Assembly: GCA_946479725.1 (NCBI GenBank)
Contig: CAMLHB010000026.1
Span: 1 to 20,368, forward strand
DNA: 20,368 nt
Direction of reading: 5' to 3'
Source of the DNA: an uncultured Actinomycetes bacterium
GTDB lineage: Bacteria > Actinomycetota > Thermoleophilia > Solirubrobacterales > 70-9
Numbering within the stretch: the stretch's first letter is position 1; each line of letters opens with the position of its first letter. This document shows, piece after piece, positions 1-7,802 of this stretch. The notes under the pieces are model-generated. The model had not been told where the DNA came from. It did not search any database and saw only the letters and a list, made by a program, of their open reading frames with translations. Made by a program: the position numbers and the translations under genes.

Positions 1-1588
1 CTCCGCTGTGGAGGCTGAAGCGGGCGTGCTTGCCCTCCCCCATCGTCCGCACGTCGCTGACCCGCGCCGATGGCACCAGCAACCGCACCCCCGGGTTGCC
101 CATCCCGAACGGGGCCAGCTGCCTCAGCTCTTCCGCCAGCTCCAGCCCAAGGTCCACCCCGCCGATGATCGCGTCGACCTTTTCGGTCCGCACCAAGTCC
201 TCGGGCGCGAGGACTTCGTTGGCGTGGGCGGCGAATGCCGCCTGAAATGCCGGAATGTTCTCGGCCTTGATCTGCAGCCCAGCCGCGGCCCGGTGGCCGC
301 CGAATCCCTCCAGATGCGCGGCGCAGGCCTCAAGCGCCGCCAGTAAATCGAACCCCGGGATACTCCGCCCCGAGCCGCGCCCATTCCCCTCTTCGTCGAG
401 TGAGATCACGACCACGGGCCGCCGATGCCGCTCGACCATCCGCGAGGCGACGATCCCGATCACGCCCGGATGCCAGCCCTCACCGGCGACGACGAACCCG
501 CGCGCCTCGCGCAGCTCCTCCGGCAGCTCCCGCCGCGCCGCCTCCGCCGCCGCATCCACCTCACGCTCCGTCGCCCGCCGCTCCGAGTTCGCCCTGCTCA
601 GCTCGACCGCAATCGCCTCAGCCCGCTTCCCGTCCTCGGTCAGGAACAGCTCCACCCCGGCATCGGCCCGGTACAGTCGCCCCGCCGCATTGATCCGCGG
701 CGCCAGCCGGAACCCCAGATCGCCCTCGTCCAACCGCTCGGGCTCGCACTTCGCCACCTCCATCAGAGCCCGCATCCCAACCCGCCGCCCGCGCCGGATC
801 TCCGCCAAGCCCCTCTTCACCAAAGCCCGGTTCTCCCCCACCAGCGGCACCACATCAGCCACCGTCGCCAAGGCCACCAGATCGAGATCCCTTGCTGCGG
901 CTTCGGGGGCACGGGGGAGGGACTCGCCGGGCCCTCCCCGCTGTTGCCCGCCGAGTCCCTCCCCCGTGCCCCTCAACGCGCAGCTCAGCTTCCAAGCCAC
1001 CGCGGTCCCGCAAAGCGACGCAAACGGGTACCCGCTCACTTCCGGATGCAAGATCAAGCAATCCGGCAGCTCCTCGCCCCGCTGGTGGTGATCGGTGACC
1101 ACCACCTCCATCCCCAGCTCCCGCGCCAACGCCACCTCCTCGACCGAGGTAATCCCGCAGTCCACGGTCAGCAGCAGCCCAGTCCCCCGCTCCGCCAGCC
1201 GCCGTACGTTCCCCTTGGAGAGCCCGTACCCATCCGAAACGCGGTTGGGGATGAACCAGTCGCACTCGGCCCCCAACCCCCGCAGGGTCGAGACCGTCAG
1301 CGCGGTCGCGCAGACCCCGTCGACGTCGAAGTCGCCGTGAACCGTGATCCGCCGACCCGTCTCGACTGCATCTCGAATCCGCTCGACCACGTCGGCCATC
1401 CCCGCGAACGCCGCCGGCGGATGCGTCTCGTCTGCCGCCAGGAACGCCCGCGCCTGCTCCGGCGTCCGGTAGCCCCGCCGCACCAGCGTCACCGCAACCG
1501 GCTCGCTCACGCCCAGCGCGGCGGCGAGCGCGTGCGCCTCCGCGTAGGAGTAGGGCTCGACGGCGAAGGGGCTGGCGGTTGCGGGCAC
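1..1588 (-). CDS. recJ: Single-stranded-DNA-specific 5'-3' exonuclease RecJ, 3' end cut by window
   Basis: RecJ degrades single-stranded DNA 5' to 3' in recombinational repair (RecF-type gap repair, mismatch repair). My reverse-strand translation reads without a stop from a GTG at 1588 to the window edge, about 529 codons; the C-terminal part lies outside. Visible family motifs are GDFDVDG (residues 85-91, DHH motif I), VTDHH (165-168, the DHH signature), ATVADVVPLVGENR, NAAGR, a GIVASRMVERH stretch and GFGGH, which belongs to the DHHA1 region. An in-frame TAG lies four codons before the GTG, so this start is well bounded, although no clear Shine-Dalgarno precedes it. It follows the small membrane gene by 76 bases on the same strand. 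Oddity: residues about 206-228 are encoded by a long inverted repeat that falls in a variable loop between the SLCGTAVAWKL and DLVALATVADVV segments. Seen: motifs and hairpin. Known: family role. Confidence 0.96.
   Translation of the reverse strand, partial: MPATASPFAVEPYSYAEAHALAAALGVSEPVAVTLVRRGYRTPEQARAFLAADETHPPAAFAGMADVVERIRDAVETGRRITVHGDFDVDGVCATALTVSTLRGLGAECDWFIPNRVSDGYGLSKGNVRRLAERGTGLLLTVDCGITSVEEVALARELGMEVVVTDHHQRGEELPDCLILHPEVSGYPFASLCGTAVAWKLSCALRGTGEGLGGQQRGGPGESLPRAPEAAARDLDLVALATVADVVPLVGENRALVKRGLAEIRRGRRVGMRALMEVAKCEPERLDEGDLGFRLAPRINAAGRLYRADAGVELFLTEDGKRAEAIAVELSRANSERRATEREVDAAAEAARRELPEELREARGFVVAGEGWHPGVIGIVASRMVERHRRPVVVISLDEEGNGRGSGRSIPGFDLLAALEACAAHLEGFGGHRAAAGLQIKAENIPAFQAAFAAHANEVLAPEDLVRTEKVDAIIGGVDLGLELAEELRQLAPFGMGNPGVRLLVPSARVSDVRTMGEGKHARFSLHSG
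906..972. repeat. Long inverted repeat (hairpin) inside recJ coding sequence
   Basis: Bases 906-926 are the exact reverse complement of 952-972, a perfect 21-bp stem. After a single C/C mismatch (927/951) the stem continues for 5 bp (928-932 with 946-950) around a 13-base loop. The element is read in frame by recJ and encodes about 22-23 Gly/Pro/Arg-rich residues. I saw no second copy in this window. The arrangement resembles palindromic elements that insert in frame into genes, but no family can be named from sequence alone. Confidence 0.9.
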
Positions 1589-1664
1589 GAATCCAGGCTA
1601 GGAAGCGCAGCGGCGGAACTTCACGACGCCGAGGACCCGAAGGTGCGGCGAAAAGCCGGCCGGA

Positions 1665-1931
1665 TCAGTCGAGGCGCTCTTCCGAGCGGATGCCGACCGC
1701 GTAGACGATCCCCAAGCCGATCAGGGTCCCGGGAACAGCGATCAACGCCGTCGAGAGGTCGGTGTCCCCGAGGCCTTTGCCGCTGACCTCCTGAACGATC
1801 ATCCCGAAGACGATCGAGCCCAGCACGGCGCCGAGGAAGGCGCCGACGATCCCCTGCCAGAAGCGGTCGGGCAGGAAGACCGTGAAGTGCCAGAGCGCGA
1901 TGCCCATGATGAAGAAGACGACCAGGGCCAT
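1665..1931 (-). CDS. Small membrane protein of unknown function
   Basis: An 88-residue, mostly hydrophobic protein starting at ATG 1931 and ending with TGA at 1665. I see three likely membrane segments: residues about 2-20, about 25-46 (with a glycine-spaced GxxxGxxxG pattern) and about 62-80, followed by a short charged tail ending RSEERLD. The glycine pattern recalls the small GlsB/YeaQ/YmgE type of membrane protein, but the match is too loose to assign. It lies between secDF (166 bases upstream) and recJ (76 bases downstream) on the same strand, so it may be cotranscribed with them. Its function is not recognisable, and an assignment to export or repair would rest on position only. Confidence 0.7.
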   Translation of the reverse strand: MALVVFFIMGIALWHFTVFLPDRFWQGIVGAFLGAVLGSIVFGMIVQEVSGKGLGDTDLSTALIAVPGTLIGLGIVYAVGIRSEERLD

Positions 1932-2003
1932 CAGATGCCTGCCTTCGTGGCCGTGTGCGCCCGGGGGCGGCCGTGGTCAAGCAGATCAAGGACGCAGGGT
2001 GCA

Positions 2004-2024
2004 GCCTTTGGCGGCGCCAAAGGC
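2004..2024. terminator. Hairpin between secDF and the small membrane gene
   Basis: GCCTTTGGC, a 3-base loop (GGC), then GCCAAAGGC: a perfect 9-bp stem in the 166-base gap after the secDF stop. No T-run follows on the minus strand, so it is not a canonical intrinsic terminator. It could be a processing site, attenuator or Rho-assisted terminator. The rest of the gap (1932-2097) shows no credible gene. Confidence 0.4.
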
Positions 2025-2097
2025 AAACCCGAGGACGCAGAGATGCGCAGCACCACGGGCGTCATCCGGGTGTGCAGGGTCGCGGAGGCAGGCATCT

Positions 2098-5043
2098 TCA
2101 CCGGCTCCTCCCGTGCTTGCGGCGCGCCTGGCGGCGGGCGCGGCGATCGGCGGCGCGCTGGCGCCGCTCGGCCGAGGCCGAAGCGGCCGCCTCGGTGTCG
2201 CCGTTGTCGCGCGAGCTGGCGCCGTTGCCGGAGCCCTCCTCGCGTTCGACCGTCGCCACCGGGCTCGGAGTTGCCTCGGCGGCCGGCGCCTCGACCCCGG
2301 CGACGAACTCGCCTTCGCGCTCTTCGTCGCCACCAAGCTTCGCGGTCTCGATCTCATCCGCGTAGGCGGGGACGCGCCCACCCTCGACCTCGGCGATCCG
2401 CAGACGGCGGCGGACGAACCCGGGCTCGCGTTCCTTCCAGGCGGTCAGCACCGGCGAGGCGATGAAGATCGACGAGTAGGTTCCGGAGGCGATCCCGACC
2501 AGCATCGCGAAGGCGAAGTCCTGGAGGACGGCGCCGCCGAAGACGAGCAGCGACGTCACCCCGAGCAGGGTCGAGAAGCTGGTCGCCAGGGACCGGTTCA
2601 GCACCTCGCTCATCGAGCGGTTGACGATCTGCGAGAAGGCGGCGCGCGGCATCCGCGGCACGTTCTCGCGAATCCGGTCGAAGACGATGATCGTGTCGTA
2701 GATCGAGTAACCCAAGATGGTGAGGAAGGCGGCGACCGTACCGCTGCTCACCTCTTTCCCGGTCAACGAGTAGACGCCGGCGGTGATCAGGATGTCGTGG
2801 AAGATCGCGATCAGCACCGGCACCGCGAACTTCGGGTCGAAGCGCAGGGCCACGTAGCCGCAGATCACCAGCAGCGAGAAGATCAGCGCCTTCAACGCGC
2901 TGTTTGCCACCTGCTGGCCGAAGGTCGGGCCGACGCTGGTGCTGTCGAAGCCGTCTTCGACGATGCCGAATTCCGATGCGAGCGCGGTCTGCGCCTGGCG
3001 CACCTGGCTGGGTTCGAGCTGGTGGGACTGGATCTGGAAGACGTCTTTGCCGGGGAAGCTCTTGTCGCTGACTGCCTGGATCTCCTCGCCGCTGATGCCC
3101 GCCTTGTCGAGCGCGTCGCGGACCCCTTCCTCGTCGGTCTTGGCTTCGACCGCGACCGTGATCCGCGTTCCCGACTCGAAGTCGATGCCGAAGTTGAGCT
3201 GCTTGGTCGCCAGCGCGAAGCCGCCGATGAGCAGGATCACGCCGGAGATCGAGAAGAACCAGCGGCTCGCCCCCATGAAATCGAAGTGCCAGCGTTTGCC
3301 TTCGCCGCCGGCGCCGAGGACGCTCGGCGAGCGCAGCAGCCGCGAGCGGCTCATGCTGCCGAGAAGGGCCTGGGTGAAGACGACCGCGGTCAGCAGCGAG
3401 ACGATCGTGCCGACGCCGAGGGTGAAGGCGAAGCCCTTGACCCCGGCGGTGGCGAGGACGAAAAGGATGAAGGCGGTCAGCAGGGTGACGACGTTGGCGT
3501 CGATGATCGTGCTGATCCCGCGTTTGTAGCCAGCGGCGATCGCGCTCGACATCGAGCGCCCCGCCCGCACCTCCTCCTTTATTCGCTCGAAGATGACGAT
3601 GTTGGAGTCGGCGGCGACGCCGATCGTCAGCACCAACCCAGCGATTCCCGGCAGGGTGAGGGTGATCGGGATCAGGTTGACGAGGGCGAAGAAGATCACC
3701 GCGTAGGCGCCGAGGGCGATCGAGGCGATCAGACCGAGGAAGCGGTAGTAGATCAGCAGGAAGATGATCACCAGCGCCAGGCCGACGATCCCGGCTTTGA
3801 CGCCCTCGTGGAGGGCTTCGCTGCCGAGGGTGGCCGAGACCTGGGTCTGGCTGATCAGCTTCAGGTTGATCGGCAGGGCGCCGATCTGCAGCGTCGTCGC
3901 CAGTTCCTGCGCCTCGCCGACGCTGTTGAAGCCACCGCTGATCTGAGCCCCGGTGCGGCCGTCGATTCCGTCGGGGTTCTGTTCGAAGTTGATGATCGGC
4001 CGCGATTTGACTTCGTTGTCGAGGATGACCGCGAAGTGGCCGGAGAGGAGTTCGGCTTCTTCGGGGCTGACCGCGCCGATCGTCCGCGCCTTGCCGCGCT
4101 GGGCGATCTGCCGGGTGACTTCCTGGAAGGCTTCGCGGCCCGAGTCGGTGAACTGGAAGCTGACGGCCGGTTCGTTGGTGTTGGGTTCGTAGATCTGTTC
4201 GGGGTTGGTGATTTCCTTGCCGCTGAGAGCCGGCTTGTCCTTGAGGGCGAACCAGCCCGGTTCGCCTTCCTCGATCACCTGGCCTTCTTCGTCGACCGGC
4301 AGTTCCGAGACGACCACGGTCCCCGGCGGCACTTCGAGGACGATCCCGTCCTTCGAACGTTTTTCGCCCGTGGGACTGACGTAAAGGTCTTTCTTCGCCA
4401 GCTCCGGCCCGGCCAGCGCTTCGGCCGGATCGTTCTTGTCGAAGAGGTAGTAGCGCGGCCGGGCGACCGAGCAGTCTTCGCAGTTTTCGGCCGGTTCCTG
4501 TTCGGAGGCAACTTTGACCGCGTCGTAGGCGGTCGGGTAGGCGCCGGCGAAGATCAGCCTCTGGACTTCTTTTTTGTGAACGTTGCGGCCGGCTTCTTCC
4601 CAGCGCTTTTCCGATTCTTTGAGCGCTTGTTTCGGCGGTTCGGCCCCCGGCTTGCCGCCGATCGCCTTCTCGGGGCCGATCAGGTTCGGCTCCCAGTCGT
4701 AGTAGTAGAGCTGGGCGGTGGTGCCGACCTGCTCGGCGGCGCGGTTGGCGTCGGTGACGCCGGGCAGGCTGACCGTGATCTGGTCGGCGCCGAGCCGCGC
4801 GACCTCGGGCTCGGAGACACCGAGCTTGTTGATCCGCTGTTCGATGATCGAGATCGAGTCTTCGATGTCTTCGCCGCTGACTTCGGTCCCTTCTTCGGTC
4901 GCCTGGCCCTGGTAGACGAGCTCGAGCCCGCCCTGCAGGTCGAGGCCGAGCTTCGTTTCCTTGCTGGCGATGACGATCCCCGAGATCGCCACCAGCCCCA
5001 GCACCAGGAGGAGGACGAGGATGTGGCCGCGCCGGGTTCCCAT
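2098..5043 (-). CDS. secDF: Fused SecD-SecF protein translocase subunit with long periplasmic insert and basic tail
   Basis: SecD and SecF use the proton gradient to help pull preproteins through SecYEG on the outer face of the membrane. One 981-residue chain holds both. The SecD half has membrane segment 1 (about 7-26), the GLDLQGG motif (33-39), a large extracytoplasmic P1 domain, SGGFNSVGEAQELATTLQIG near 369-388, then a membrane bundle from about 416 to 562 with TIGVAADSNIVIFERIKEE. The SecF half starts near 585 with GIDFESGT (619-626), then GYSIYDTIIVFDRIRENVP and NRSMSEVLNRSLATS. Bacillus-type SecDF is about 737 residues; the excess lies in an insert at about 114-265 and in a polar C-terminal tail of about 90 residues ending in Arg/Lys-rich sequence. 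The insert has a CxxC (C188, C191). Start is ATG 5043, four bases after the stop of the preceding gene, implying an operon. Typical actinobacteria with this gene order keep secD and secF separate. Confidence 0.97.
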   Translation of the reverse strand: MGTRRGHILVLLLVLGLVAISGIVIASKETKLGLDLQGGLELVYQGQATEEGTEVSGEDIEDSISIIEQRINKLGVSEPEVARLGADQITVSLPGVTDANRAAEQVGTTAQLYYYDWEPNLIGPEKAIGGKPGAEPPKQALKESEKRWEEAGRNVHKKEVQRLIFAGAYPTAYDAVKVASEQEPAENCEDCSVARPRYYLFDKNDPAEALAGPELAKKDLYVSPTGEKRSKDGIVLEVPPGTVVVSELPVDEEGQVIEEGEPGWFALKDKPALSGKEITNPEQIYEPNTNEPAVSFQFTDSGREAFQEVTRQIAQRGKARTIGAVSPEEAELLSGHFAVILDNEVKSRPIINFEQNPDGIDGRTGAQISGGFNSVGEAQELATTLQIGALPINLKLISQTQVSATLGSEALHEGVKAGIVGLALVIIFLLIYYRFLGLIASIALGAYAVIFFALVNLIPITLTLPGIAGLVLTIGVAADSNIVIFERIKEEVRAGRSMSSAIAAGYKRGISTIIDANVVTLLTAFILFVLATAGVKGFAFTLGVGTIVSLLTAVVFTQALLGSMSRSRLLRSPSVLGAGGEGKRWHFDFMGASRWFFSISGVILLIGGFALATKQLNFGIDFESGTRITVAVEAKTDEEGVRDALDKAGISGEEIQAVSDKSFPGKDVFQIQSHQLEPSQVRQAQTALASEFGIVEDGFDSTSVGPTFGQQVANSALKALIFSLLVICGYVALRFDPKFAVPVLIAIFHDILITAGVYSLTGKEVSSGTVAAFLTILGYSIYDTIIVFDRIRENVPRMPRAAFSQIVNRSMSEVLNRSLATSFSTLLGVTSLLVFGGAVLQDFAFAMLVGIASGTYSSIFIASPVLTAWKEREPGFVRRRLRIAEVEGGRVPAYADEIETAKLGGDEEREGEFVAGVEAPAAEATPSPVATVEREEGSGNGASSRDNGDTEAAASASAERRQRAADRRARRQARRKHGRSR

Positions 5044-5047
5044 CCGA

Positions 5048-5536
5048 TCAGCCCTCCGGGGTGAGGACGAGGAGGAGGCCGCCGTCGTCGTCGTAGGCCG
5101 GGAAGACGTCGGCGACCGCCTTCGCCGGCAGGTCGCCCTCGGCGTTCACCGAGACCCGCTTGCCGAGCGAACGCACACCCCACTCGAGCGAGGTCTCGAT
5201 CGGGTCGCTGACCCCGTTGCCGTCGGTGTCGGCGTCGGCGCCGCCGTCGCCGGCGTCGATCCAGTCAAGCCCGAGCACCTCGCGCACGGGGCGGCCGATC
5301 ACGTCCTCGTCGGTGAGCCCGGTCAGCTCGAAGCTGCCTTTGCCGGCGTCGATCACTCGTTCCTGCTTGTCACAGACGAAAAAGGCCGCATTCGGAGCCG
5401 GATAATAATCGTCGAGTAATTCGAAGACAAAGCCGAAGCCGCATTTCGAGCAGCCCTTGGGACGGGTGCTGAACCCCGCGGTTCGCTCCCCGCTCACCTC
5501 CCGGTGCCCGCAATTCGGACAGATGAAGAACGGCAT
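5048..5536 (-). CDS. Zinc-ribbon protein with PAS-like domain and a calcium-loop-like insert
   Basis: A 162-residue cytoplasmic-looking protein with no signal peptide. Residues 6-9 (CPNC) and 29-32 (CSKC) form a CxxC-x19-CxxC zinc ribbon. The remainder (about 48-158) reads as a small PAS-like fold: FFVCDKQERVIDAG, a SFELTGLTDEDVIGRPV stretch typical of PAS helices, and closing strands VADVFPAYDDDGGLLLVLTP. Inside it, residues 101-114 (DADTDGNGVSDPIE) match the Asp-rich DxDxDGxxxxD pattern of thrombospondin type 3/EF-hand-like calcium loops, which usually occur in extracellular proteins. It starts at ATG 5536, 24 bases after ruvB, and stops four bases before secDF, so it is probably cotranscribed with both. 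I do not know its function; a redox, metal or ligand sensor is a guess from domain types. The start is supported by the intact N-terminal ribbon. Confidence 0.85.
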   Translation of the reverse strand: MPFFICPNCGHREVSGERTAGFSTRPKGCSKCGFGFVFELLDDYYPAPNAAFFVCDKQERVIDAGKGSFELTGLTDEDVIGRPVREVLGLDWIDAGDGGADADTDGNGVSDPIETSLEWGVRSLGKRVSVNAEGDLPAKAVADVFPAYDDDGGLLLVLTPEG

Positions 5537-5560
5537 CTTCGACAGGCTAGCTGGCCAGGC

Positions 5561-6652
5561 TCAGAAGAGGCTCGCTGCGCCTTCGGGGGTGGGAAGGCCG
5601 AGGTGCTCGAAGGCGCGCGGGGTCAGAACCCGGCCGCGGGGGGTTCGCTTCAGCAGCCCCTGCTGCAGCAGGTAGGGCTCGAGCACGTCCTCGATCGTGT
5701 CCTGCTCCTCGCCGATCGCGACCGCCAGGGTCGAGAGGCCGACGGGCCCGCCGCCGAACTTCGTCGCGATGGTCTCCAGCAGGGCGCGGTCGCTACGGTC
5801 GAGCCCGCCGGCGTCGACCTCGAGCATCTCCAGCGCGTCGGCTGCCCCCTCGGCGCCGATCCGCCCGCTCCCCTTCACCTGGGCGAAGTCCCGAACCCGC
5901 TTCAAGAGACGGTTGGCGACGCGGGGGGTCCCGCGCGAGCGGGAGGCGATCGTCTGCGCCCCCTCGAGGTCGATCTCGACGCCGAGGATCGTCGCCGAGC
6001 GCTGGACGATCTGCGCAAGGTGCTGGGCCTCGTAGTACTCGAGCCGGTGGGAGACGCCGAAGCGGTCGCGCAGCGGCGTCGTCAGCAGCCCGGCACGGGT
6101 GGTCGCCCCGACCAGGGTGAAGGGCGGCAGCGGCAGCGTCACCGTCCGCGCCCCGGCGCCCTGGCCCAGCACGACGGGCAGCTCGCCGTCCTCCATCGCC
6201 GGGTAGAGCGTCTCCTCGACCGCGCGGCCGAGGCGGTGGATCTCGTCGATGAAGAAGACACTGCCGGGCTCCAGCGCGGTGAGGAAGGAGGCGACGTCTG
6301 CCTTGCGCTCGAGCGCCGGCCCGGCCGTCTGCACCATCGGCACCCCCAGCTCGGCCGCGACGATGTGCGCGAGCGAGGTCTTGCCCAGTCCGGGCGGGCC
6401 GGCCAACAGCACGTGGTCGAGCGGCTCCCCCCGCTTCCTCGCCGCCTCGATGAAGATCGCCAGCTGGTCGGTGACCTGCGTCTGATTGACGAAGTCGGCG
6501 AGGGTCTGCGGGCGCAGCGAGCGGTCGAGGTCCTCGTCGGGAGCCTCGGCGCGGGCGTCGTGGACCTTGACCTCGGCGTCGACCGGAATCGGCTCCTCCC
6601 CGATGCCCGGGGTGCGGATCCGGTTGCCGCCGATCTCGGGCGGGCCGCTCAC
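5561..6652 (-). CDS. ruvB: Holliday junction branch migration ATPase RuvB
   Basis: RuvB is the hexameric AAA+ motor that, loaded by RuvA, drives branch migration of Holliday junctions. The 363-residue chain has Walker A GPPGLGKT (85-92), Walker [10 protein letters not shown] (DEIH at 136-139), the sensor/arginine-finger region [18 protein letters not shown], and a C-terminal winged helix ending [16 protein letters not shown]. The usual N-terminal SLRPQTL motif sits at about 45-51, so the chain has roughly 20 extra N-terminal residues compared with the common form. The start is GTG 6652, overlapping the ruvA stop as GTGA, which indicates translational coupling. A start nearer the conserved core is possible, but the overlap favours this one. 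Confidence 0.97.
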   Translation of the reverse strand: MSGPPEIGGNRIRTPGIGEEPIPVDAEVKVHDARAEAPDEDLDRSLRPQTLADFVNQTQVTDQLAIFIEAARKRGEPLDHVLLAGPPGLGKTSLAHIVAAELGVPMVQTAGPALERKADVASFLTALEPGSVFFIDEIHRLGRAVEETLYPAMEDGELPVVLGQGAGARTVTLPLPPFTLVGATTRAGLLTTPLRDRFGVSHRLEYYEAQHLAQIVQRSATILGVEIDLEGAQTIASRSRGTPRVANRLLKRVRDFAQVKGSGRIGAEGAADALEMLEVDAGGLDRSDRALLETIATKFGGGPVGLSTLAVAIGEEQDTIEDVLEPYLLQQGLLKRTPRGRVLTPRAFEHLGLPTPEGAASLF

Positions 6653-7245
6653 GCGGCGTTCCTCGCGGCAGCCGCCTTGCGCAGCGCCGCCGCAACCAGG
6701 TCCTCGGCCTCCGAACCGTCGACTCCGTCCAGCAGCTGCTCGGCTTCCAGCGGCGCGTAGCCGAGGTTGACGAGGCCGTCGCGGGCGAGGGCGCGGGGCT
6801 CGCCCTCCTCGCTCCCGAGCAGCGCCACCTCTTCCTCGAGCGCCCCCGCCACCTTCTCGCGCAGCTCGACGATGATCCGCTCCGAGGTCCGCTTGCCGAT
6901 CCCGGGAACGGCCTGGAAGCGCTTGGCGTCGCCGGCGGCGATCGCCCGGAGGAGGTCGCGGGCGGTGCCGCCGGAGAGAGTCGCGATCGCGACTTTCGGG
7001 CCGACGCCACTGACCGTGATCAGCAGCCGGAAGAGGTCGCGCTCCTCCTCGGAGGAGAACCCGTAGAGGGAGAGCGAGTCGTCGCGGGAGATCAGCTCGG
7101 CGTGGAGGAAGGCTTCGCGGCCGGTCGCCGGAACCGCTTTCAGCGTCTCCGAGGAGACCGCCAACCGGTAGCCGACGCCGCCGGCGTCGACGACGACGTG
7201 GTCGGGCCGCCGCACCATCACCTCACCGCGGACGGCGGCGATCAT
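6649..7245 (-). CDS. ruvA: Holliday junction DNA-binding protein RuvA
   Basis: RuvA tetramers bind the four-way junction and recruit RuvB. The 198-residue protein begins [19 protein letters not shown], the N-terminal OB fold, and has the two helix-hairpin-helix elements: [18 protein letters not shown] and [22 protein letters not shown]. The C-terminal domain III that contacts RuvB ([17 protein letters not shown]) is intact. Length is normal for the family. It starts at ATG 7245, overlapping the ruvC stop as ATGA, and its own stop overlaps the ruvB start, so the three genes are translated as a coupled unit. Confidence 0.97.
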   Translation of the reverse strand: MIAAVRGEVMVRRPDHVVVDAGGVGYRLAVSSETLKAVPATGREAFLHAELISRDDSLSLYGFSSEEERDLFRLLITVSGVGPKVAIATLSGGTARDLLRAIAAGDAKRFQAVPGIGKRTSERIIVELREKVAGALEEEVALLGSEEGEPRALARDGLVNLGYAPLEAEQLLDGVDGSEAEDLVAAALRKAAAARNAA

Positions 7246-7757
7246 CCGGCGATCCGCTCCCGGGCGGCGCTGACCGCGCCGCGATGGCCATTCCCGCCGC
7301 CGTGGCAGATCGCAACCGCGAGGGCGTCAGCCGCGTGATCGGGCTCCGGCGGCTCCGGCAGGCCCAGCAGGGTTCCGACCATCCGCTGGACCTGGCGCTT
7401 GCCGGCCCCGCCGGAACCACAGACGGCCATCTTGATCGCCTGCGGGGTGTAGGTGAAGCAGCTGATCCCGCGTTCGGCGGCGGCCAACATCGCCACCCCG
7501 CTCGCCTGCCCGACCGCCATCGCCGAGCGCACGTTCTTGCCGAAATAGACGTCCTCGATCGCCATCGCCACCGGCTCGTGCCAAGCGAGCAGCTCCGCCA
7601 GGGACCGGTGGATCCGCTCCAGCCGCCGCTCCATCGGCTGTTCCGGGGTCGTCTCCACGACGCCGCCGTCGAGCGCGACCATGTGGTTGCCCTCGACGCG
7701 GACGATGCCGAAGCCGAGGTTGGCCGCACCAGGATCGATTCCCATCACCACCTGCAT
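7242..7757 (-). CDS. ruvC: Holliday junction resolvase RuvC
   Basis: RuvC is the dimeric, metal-dependent endonuclease that cuts symmetric strands of Holliday junctions. The acidic catalytic residues are visible: D8 in MGIDPG, E68 in MAIEDVYFGKN, and D140/D144 in DHAADALAVAI. The basic helix KRQVQRMV that contacts DNA is present. Length (171) is normal. ATG 7757 gives MQVVMGIDPG; the second ATG at 7745, four codons in, is also plausible, and no strong Shine-Dalgarno decides between them. It follows yebC by 45 bases and overlaps ruvA, so yebC-ruvC-ruvA-ruvB is probably one transcript. Confidence 0.97.
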   Translation of the reverse strand: MQVVMGIDPGAANLGFGIVRVEGNHMVALDGGVVETTPEQPMERRLERIHRSLAELLAWHEPVAMAIEDVYFGKNVRSAMAVGQASGVAMLAAAERGISCFTYTPQAIKMAVCGSGGAGKRQVQRMVGTLLGLPEPPEPDHAADALAVAICHGGGNGHRGAVSAARERIAG

Positions 7758-7802
7758 GGGAACTGATTCTGGAAAGAGGATCGGATGCCTTCCGGCGGAC
7801 GC

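Noticed and set aside
425..1786. Plus-strand 453-codon open frame antisense to recJ
   Set aside because: Pro/Arg/His-rich translation without domains; the minus strand carries all RecJ motifs in one frame.
1882..5064. Plus-strand open frame of 1060 codons antisense to secDF
   Set aside because: It is the shadow frame of secDF in GC-rich DNA; the translation is Asp/Glu/Arg-rich with no motif, while the minus strand encodes every SecD and SecF signature.
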